NCBI GenBank assembly: GCA_942159475.1
Contig: OW804095.1
Location: 150,960,808-151,024,807, forward strand
Direction: 5' to 3'
DNA from: Sthenelais limicola
Lineage: Eukaryota; Annelida; Polychaeta; Phyllodocida; Sigalionidae
DNA: 64,000 nt
The notes under the pieces are model-generated. The model saw nothing but the letters and a program-made list of their open reading frames with translations, had not been told where the DNA came from and searched no databases. A program made the position numbers and the translations under genes. Below, in pieces: positions 57,620 to 64,000 of the stretch. How positions within the stretch are numbered: the stretch's first letter is position 1; each line of letters starts with the position of its first letter.

Positions 57620-58321
57620 TGTAACGATTCTACTATACTATATGAACATTTCCATCGAGCTCCGGGTAGCTCCAGATCCGGACACCTCCGGATCCGGCCA
57701 CCTCCGGGTAGTACCTCCGGACGCCACTAGGAGTCTACATTTCAACTCATTATGATATTTATACTTTGTATTACTTGATTAATTTATTATTAATTAACCA
57801 TTCATATTATTCCATCCGGATTTTAACCATGATGGTTATCACATATTTCTCTATTTATGTACAAGTTTGTACTTATTTCATCATTATATTTATTTAGTTA
57901 TTCCTGATTTGTATTGCAAACATAGTCTGTTCTTGTGTTGAATATTATTGATATATCCAATGTATTTTGTTCACTAATCGGGTTGAGGAGCAAGGTCTTC
58001 AACCCAACACACAAGGAGGAATAAAGAGAACATATGAAAGAAGTATTTCACTCTTGATGTTATAGCTCGGATCCGCTTTTGAAACATAGAATATTTCAAC
58101 CCTTGGTCCTTCGGAACTTTAATATAATCCGGCCACTATAGTTCCTTTCCTCCCATCTCCTGCTAACGATATTGGTAATATATTTATTCTCGCAGAAGTA
58201 AACCTATACGATCACGAAATATCATTATTTAATATCGATTAACATTAAGCCGGAGCTGAAAGACAGACGTACATCGATGGCCACATAGACATTGGAAAGA
58301 ACATAGGCAAGAATCGCAACA
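57620..58321 (+). repeat. 3' LTR
   Basis: Identical to the 5' LTR as read. AATAAA at 58020-58025 is the expected polyadenylation signal of the element's transcript. It is followed immediately by TTTG, matching the TTTG before the 5' LTR, so both ends are intact. Confidence 0.95.
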
Positions 58322-58544
58322 TTTGTTTAACGATTTATTTGGAGAAATCTGTCAAAGTCAGGGGAGTATTGCCATACACAGGGATGTTTTCAAATCCACC
58401 TGTCAACGAGATTACCCTAATCTTTTTTTCTTTTTTTTTGGTGTGTGTGTTGTGTGTGTGTGGGGGGGGGGGGCATCTAATGTAAACCTAAAGTGAAAAT
58501 AAACATTGAGAAATCGTCAGCTCAGAGTGAGACAGAGTATAGCA

Positions 58545-58639
58545 TACACTCTATACGCGACCAGTAGGCAGTAAACATCAAAGCCCTCTAACGTTAAGCC
58601 TGTGGCAGGCCGCTGCCTACAGGACGAGTATAGAGTGTA
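58545..58639. repeat. Short TACACTC hairpin element
   Basis: TACACTCTATAC at the left, GTATAGAGTGTA at the right, inner arms TAGGCAG (58565) and CTGCCTA (58613); 95 bp. Confidence 0.65.
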
Positions 58640-58894
58640 GAAGAGAGTTAAGTAAACCGTCGATGACAACATAAATGTCTCTATTAGATTTTTCTTAAAT
58701 ACATAATAACATCTTGAGTCGGCTAGACCGTCTCCTTTTTGTCAAACTTGTAGAACCAATAAAATATAGTATTATTACTGTCGTTGTTGAAGACTTTTAT
58801 GGAGGCAAAACAATTTAATGCGTCATCCAGTAGTTATAATATTCGCACAAATTGTGCATCAAAAAGCTGCATCCACAACACATGAACAGACAAG

Positions 58895-59150
58895 CAGCCT
58901 AGGCCCAAACCCTCAGATCAGATAAGAATGGTATATCAGTGATTGGACGCCTACTTCGCTAATGGCTTTCCTGGCCTAGGACAAGGCCTTTTAATTGGAT
59001 TATAATAACATTTTGCGATTTTTTTTCATTTAAAAAAAAACAAAAACCATTTTGCGATCTCAATGGAATTAAAATAGCACTTTATTGCGGTTTTAGGGGA
59101 GAGGCTTTCCCTCCGTTTGAAGGGACTCTCTCATCTTTGGGCCTAGACTG
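58895..59150 (+). mobile_element. MITE-2 copy with A/T-rich insertion
   Basis: CAGCCTAGGCCCAAACCC..TTTGGGCCTAGACTG. A T-rich and A-rich run around 59015-59045 lengthens the middle. Confidence 0.8.
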
Positions 59151-59755
59151 AAACACTTAATCACAGCCAGGATAATTGTACTTCAAGATCCCTCTCATTT
59201 GTATGATGCAAAGTTATTTCATATTTCAACTTAAGTTGATCCTTGGGTAATATTTTCTCATTAAGAAGCTGCCAGTCTGGGAGGAGGAGGGGAGGAGCCA
59301 GGAAGTGGGCTGGTGTACAGCTGTATTAAGTATTTAAAATGCGGCGGATGTTATTCCAGTTCATCATTCTGTCAAACTAAATTACAGCTTCATTAAGACC
59401 TTTTTTCAGGCAGTGCGCTAGGGAGGAGTGAAGGAGGGATGGCGGGACCTCATCAGCCAGTTTACAAATGGAGCTTGATTATGCATGCCATAAACTTCAC
59501 TAAATTGTTAAAATAACATTCAGGGAATAATGAAGAATAAGAGTTGAAGTCGTATGAAGTTTCTTGTATTAAATCGTAGGTACATATATATACAGGGTAG
59601 ATATGTATTCAAGAGTTCAAACCTGACTGGCTTCTATAGCTAACCTTACTTATTACCAAATATCAAATTATACTAAATAAAGTTCCAATATATATATATA
59701 TCCGTAATTTAAATATAACTTTTTACAAAATGTATGAGTTATTACAATTCAAATA

Positions 59756-59972
59756 CAGTCCAGGTCCAAACCCTCAGATCAGATAAGAATGGTATGTCAG
59801 TGATTGGATGCCTACTTCGCTAATCCGTTTCCTGTCTAGGACTAGGCGCTTTAATGGATGGGAATATAATGACATGTTGCGGTCTTAATGGAATTATAAT
59901 GGCACTTTGCGGTTTAAGGCGAGAGTCTTTCCCTTCGTTTGAAGGGACTCTCTCATCTTTGGGCCTAGACTG
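59756..59972 (+). mobile_element. MITE-2 copy, TSD AATA
   Basis: CAGTCCAGGTCCAAACCC..TTTGGGCCTAGACTG, 15-bp terminal repeats with two mismatches, AATA on both sides. Confidence 0.82.
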
Positions 59973-60339
59973 AATATATCATGTACATCTGAATCACACA
60001 AGAAGTATAGAACTGGGTCATGGAGTGATATGATGAGGTTTTTAAAATATCATCCCACTTGAGGACGAAGCCTTTGGAGACGTTCAAATGAAATCTCACT
60101 TTGCATTTTGACAGCTCTGGGTCAGAATATAGTCTCCCTGATTAGACACATTGACTGCGCGTCCGACAGCAGCCGTTAAACAAACAAGCAAAGCGTCCCC
60201 GATATCCCGCCCAGACATGGGTGCATAGATTGGCAACAACCAGCGACAAAATCATTTATAGCGGCGCCGCCTATTAATCCCTAACTGAGCTACAGTTAGG
60301 AGTGATTTGTTCGCATTCACCCACCAAGCGACACATAAT

Positions 60340-60569
60340 GGGTCAGATTTTCAGAAAATGTACAATTCGCCTTCACTATATAATTCTCTCAAATAACCCA
60401 TATTTAAGACAGAAATGAGCTTCAAATTGTAGTTTAACATAACAGAACTGATACTATAAATCAATGCGATACAACATATACTCAGATATACCCGGTACTT
60501 CATTTTTCAGGCTAATTTAGGGGAATTTCCTACATGCTGCCAATTGTACATTTTCTAAAAATCTGACCC
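60340..60569 (-). mobile_element. MITE-1 copy, subfamily B
   Basis: Canonical left end; right end CTAAAAATCTGACCC; small deletion before the right terminal repeat. Confidence 0.87.
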
Positions 60570-61113
60570 ATGCACCAAAAATACCAACAACAAAAGCGGC
60601 AGAGAAAAGGGGAAAAAGGCAGCGGCGTTTGAGATACGTAATAATAATATAGATCATTATTATTTCTGCCCAAACTCCAAAGGGATGCTTTATTAGGCCC
60701 TGAATCGAGGGATTAATTATCCCCCAATCCTCCCGAGATAGAAAACATCATAGATAATGATGATTTGCCATAAAATGTCGCTCTCACTGCTGTAATAATA
60801 ACGCAGCAGACCGGGGCGGTATCTGTTTTAGCAAAGGATTGGCCTCATCATAAACCATGCTGCCCCGGCACTTAGCCCTCGCCGGGCAAACAGAGTATAA
60901 AACACAAGATATATATTCCATTACCGTTTCCTACCACCCATCGATCAGACACATGGAGGGCGGGGGGAAGGAGGAGCAGGAGGGTGAAGGGCGATGCTTT
61001 CCCACCCCGGCAAGCACCCCTTATTCCCCGGTAACCTCCGATCATCATGATGATGCCAAGAACCGTTGGAAAACGCCCCAACCAACCAACCAACCAACCC
61101 ACCAACCCCTTAT
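60570..61113. other. No recognised gene
   Basis: An open frame reaching into the MITE-1 copy at 61114 has no support. ACCAACCAACC tandem at about 61079-61105. Confidence 0.4.
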
Positions 61114-61350
61114 GGGTCATGTTTTCAGAAAATGTCCAATTCGCCTTCACCAATCCTCTCAAATAACCCATATGTAAGACAGAAATATGAGCTTCAAAAT
61201 GCTGTTTAACGCAACAGAGCTGATACTTTGAATCAATGCGATACCAAATATACTCAGATATACCTGGTATTCATCATTTGTCAGGCTAATTTAGCAGAAT
61301 TTCCTAAATGTGTAGAGCTGCCAATTGTACATTTTCTGAAAATCTGACCC
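61114..61350 (-). mobile_element. MITE-1 copy, subfamily B
   Basis: Left end GGGTCATGTTTTCAG, right end perfect. Inserted just after a CCAA-type tandem repeat. Confidence 0.88.
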
Positions 61351-62091
61351 ATGAGCGCCCTTGCCTGCCGGTGGGACTGGATCGGGGCAGTCCCCTCATT
61401 TCCTGCGATTGATTTCTGTCCCATATCAAAAGCAGGATAAGTGGCAACGCTCGTAGCGCCCTCTGTAAGCGTGTTTGTGGGTGGATCGGGGCCACCAGTA
61501 ACAGTACATAATATTTAAGCCATCGTCCTAATCCCTGGAAATTATGAGAAAATAATAATTATGTCACTTTCTCAACCTTCCGTCGCCTAGAGACGATCGA
61601 TAATTTATAAATAAATTATCAAGGGTTATTCCGCGGCCGGCTCGCGATGCCACATCGATTTCTTGTCAGGCAAAGCTAAATTGCTGAGCTTCTGAGTCCT
61701 TTTTTCTTGCCAATCTGATGTTTGTAATACCGAAGGCAGATTCCTATAAAACCTGTTGCTGTTTTGTTCTTCTTTTATTGGTTTCTCGTTTGAAATTGAA
61801 TGACTTTTTTTTATCAGGAAAACGATTTGTGTTGGAATTCAAGAGAGTTTTGCATTTGTAACTCGATTCTGGGTGGAAAATGAAGTATTATGAATCTGGC
61901 AGAGAGTGTTTGGCGAACGGAAAAGCTGGGATGATAAAAATTCTGAGCACACACATCACGTACTGGTATCAACAGTGTTCTGAAGATTATGTCTAGGGAA
62001 ATTCTCTTCCTCGTGGTTGCTGTTTTATGTACAGAGGAACCATTCAGACAAACGATTTGGACTTGGTAAGCAGACCCCTTCAACGCTATAT
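61351..62091. other. No recognised gene
   Basis: Nothing beyond short chance ORFs. Confidence 0.4.
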
Positions 62092-62330
62092 GGGTCAGAT
62101 TTTCAGAAAATGTACAATTCACCTTCGCCAATCTTCTCAAATAATCCAAATTTCAGACGAAAATAAAGTTTAAAACTCAGTTCAACCAAACCAACAGATT
62201 GCAAGAATCAATGTAATGCCGATTACACTCGAATTTACCTTACCTATTATTGACCAAATTGCAGCCTAATTTAGCAGAATTTACAAAGTATGTACAGCTG
62301 ACGATTGTACATTTTCTGAAAATCTGACCC
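62092..62330 (-). mobile_element. MITE-1 copy, subfamily A
   Basis: Perfect ends; flanks ATAT/ACAT; TTACC is duplicated internally. Confidence 0.88.
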
Positions 62331-62480
62331 ACATAGTCGTGGATTCACGATTTAGAGGTAGAGAGGAGGACAAGGGGGGCTTTCTAAACCTAAAAAAGGT
62401 TCCCAATTAAGCCCTGTTTCCAGTGAGCCGTTTTTTTCACGGTCGGCTGAAAGTCGGCTGAAAGGTGCGAAACGGTCCCT

Positions 62481-62680
62481 CTAGGTCCAAACCCTCAGAT
62501 CAGATAAGAATGGTATGTCAGCCTACATCGCTAATCGGTATCCCTGCCTAGAACTCGGCGTTTTGATGGGAATATAATGACATTGTGTGGTCTTAATGGA
62601 ATTATAATGGCACTTTGCGGTTGGAGGCGTGAGGCTTTCCCTACGTTTGAAGGGACTTTCTCAACTTTGGGCCTAGACTG
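62481..62680 (+). mobile_element. MITE-2 copy
   Basis: CTAGGTCCAAACCC..TTTGGGCCTAGACTG; the left terminal CAGT is lost and the core GTGATTGGACG is deleted. Confidence 0.78.
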
Positions 62681-63343
62681 GATATATTCATTCAATACTG
62701 ACGGGAGGCACTTGGTTGACGGCCGACTGTCAGCTATCTCTCGTCTCCCATGCATCTCCATGCACTGGCCTGACTACCCTGTTTCTCCTCCCACTTCCCC
62801 AAGTTATCTGGACGCAGCAAAGTATACCAGTATCTCTCCTACAAAGCACTGTCCCTTTGATAACAGGACAGGTAATATTTGAACTTGTTTATCCTTATAA
62901 ATCATTTATCCTTTATCGAAATCACTTTCTTTAACTTAGAATCATCTGGTAGTCATTTTAATTACAAAATATTATTCCTGGATAGGATAATTATCAGTCC
63001 CCAGAGAAGTACCCCCCGCCCCTCCGTCCCACCCAAAACAAAAAACAAAACAAAAACACAACCCCTTACAGTAATACTCCCCCCCCCCCCCCTCACCTGA
63101 AGAAATTCCAGGAGCAGGCTGTCCCTGAAACCTCCCCCCAACAACAGCTTATTCGGTATTCTGCTCCCTAGCTTGTCCTGAAATAATAGCCGAATAGCAA
63201 CTGCTACACTTTTACCTCTATGTTTTGTACCAGACAGATTTATGTAGCATGACAAATCCGTGCCGCTATCACATCTCTTGCTCACCGCTCCTACACCTAC
63301 ATCTCCGGGCTTTCTAAATCACTCCAATTGAAGACCTGTATAT
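62681..63343. other. No recognised gene; poly-C run
   Basis: Open frames across the AAAACAAAA and poly-C runs (63040-63092) are composition artefacts. Confidence 0.4.
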
Positions 63344-63578
63344 GGACCAAGTCGACGGAAATTGTGTATTTCTTCCCCACCAATCCTCTCAAATAACCCC
63401 AATTTAAGACAGAATTAAGGTGGCAAATACAGTTCAGTATTACCAAACAGACGTAATGAATCAATGTAATATCAGATATATTCAGATATACCTCGTATTT
63501 ATCATGTTTCAGCCTAATTAAGCCAAATTTACTAAATGTGTAGAACTGCTGACTGTGCACTTTCTCACGATCTGACCC
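63344..63578 (-). mobile_element. MITE-1 copy, diverged
   Basis: Left end GGACCAAGTCGACGG (compare the copy at 23764), right end CTCACGATCTGACCC. Confidence 0.75.
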
Positions 63579-63726
63579 GTGTATAAAAACACCGTAAAAA
63601 ATAGTGGAGAAATCGATGGATTGTTTGGGTAGAAATTGCCATCCAATGGGTTGTCATTTTCACTCAGTGGTTGGTGGCATTGTGTGAGATGGATAGATGC
63701 ATTGTACATGGCATCGGGGAGTATAA

Positions 63727-63961
63727 GGGTCAGATTTTCAGAAAATGTACAATTGGCAGCTCTACACATTTAGGAAATTCTGCTAAATTAGGTTAAAAAA
63801 TTATCAATACCAGGTATATCTGAGTGTATTTGGTACTACATTGATTGCAAGTATCAGTTCTGTTATGTCAAACTGCATTTTGAAGCTCATTTGTGTCTTA
63901 AATGTGGGTTATTTGAGAGGATTTGTGAGGAAGAATTGTACATTTTCTGAAAATCTGACCC
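63727..63961 (+). mobile_element. MITE-1 copy, subfamily B
   Basis: Perfect terminal repeats; flanks ATAA/ATAG. Confidence 0.9.
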
Positions 63962-64000
63962 ATAGGCTATCATGAAACACGGTGATCATAAACACCAGCA

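Larger units (their letters stand above)
48480..58321 (+). mobile_element. Complete Ty3/gypsy LTR retrotransposon with extra ORF3
   Basis: A 9,842-bp element copying itself through an RNA intermediate. Order: 702-bp 5' LTR, tRNA-His-like primer site, leader, gag, pol in the -1 frame (PR-RT-RNase H-IN), a ~980-bp spacer, ORF3, polypurine tract, 702-bp 3' LTR. Line-by-line reading found no difference between the LTRs, and TTTG stands on both sides (48476-48479 and 58322-58325), so the insertion is recent and unrearranged. All three ORFs are open. RT before integrase excludes Ty1/copia, and the Gag, GPF module and domain order fit Metaviridae. The clade cannot be fixed by eye. ORF3 lacks a signal peptide or membrane segment, so this is not an env-carrying errantivirus-type copy. 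Confidence 0.95.

Overview
This is nuclear DNA of an invertebrate animal. The evidence is one long protein-coding exon flanked by GT..AG splice sites, many terminal-inverted-repeat elements, a non-LTR retrotransposon of the CR1/L2 group and a Ty3/gypsy LTR retrotransposon. Nothing prokaryotic is present: no operons, rRNA or CRISPR. A repeat beginning GTGAGTGAGTGAG..TTACGCCC (16.2 and 43.5 kb) resembles repeats I associate with molluscs, so a lophotrochozoan and probably a mollusc is my best guess, from memory and not proven.

Layout. 1-9.7 kb: non-coding DNA with MITEs, a CRE-containing CpG-rich patch (3.6-4.5 kb) and a GA-rich tract (7.77-8.11 kb). 9.74-10.72 kb: the only convincing host coding sequence, a 978-nt phase 1-1 internal exon on the minus strand encoding about three related extracellular beta-sandwich-like repeats. 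10.7-38.5 kb: probably intronic or intergenic DNA with at least five families of short inverted-repeat elements, a foldback element with a GAA/GAC loop, a promoter-like patch at 19.6-19.8 kb and a 760-bp GAGACAGA-type satellite. 38.55-42.30 kb: an intact LINE with a 974-aa endonuclease/reverse-transcriptase ORF and a TATCT-repeat tail. 42.3-48.5 kb: repeats, including a tRNA-Leu-like SINE head. 48.48-58.32 kb: a complete Ty3/gypsy element. 58.3-64 kb: more MITEs.

The gypsy element is the most interesting object. Its two 702-bp LTRs look identical and TTTG flanks both sides, so the insertion is recent. In order it has a tRNA-His-type primer site, a Gag with an unusual N-terminal coiled coil and one CCHC knuckle, and a Pol (protease, RT, RNase H, integrase with D,D35E and a GPF module). 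After Pol comes a third ORF of 443 aa that is not envelope-like: an SR-rich N-terminus, Cys/His zinc-finger-like motifs and a long coiled coil. Gag and Pol are joined by what reads as a textbook -1 frameshift signal: GGGAAAC, a 5-nt spacer and a 12-bp stem-loop, with the gag stop lying in the spacer and first stem base. ORF3 is preceded by about 1 kb of non-coding DNA with a polypurine/TGTTGAC motif right after pol, a CpG-rich stretch and a TATA box. This suggests ORF3 is a separately expressed, possibly captured module.

The other striking feature is MITE-1, a 235-bp element (GGGTCAG..CTGACCC, TIR about 28 bp). It is present in 37 recognisable copies covering about 13% of the window. Non-palindromic flanks (ACAT, AGAT, ATGA, ACTC) show a 4-bp target duplication, and no longer partner with the same ends is present here. 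All coordinates and identities come from reading by eye; no alignment or database search was run.
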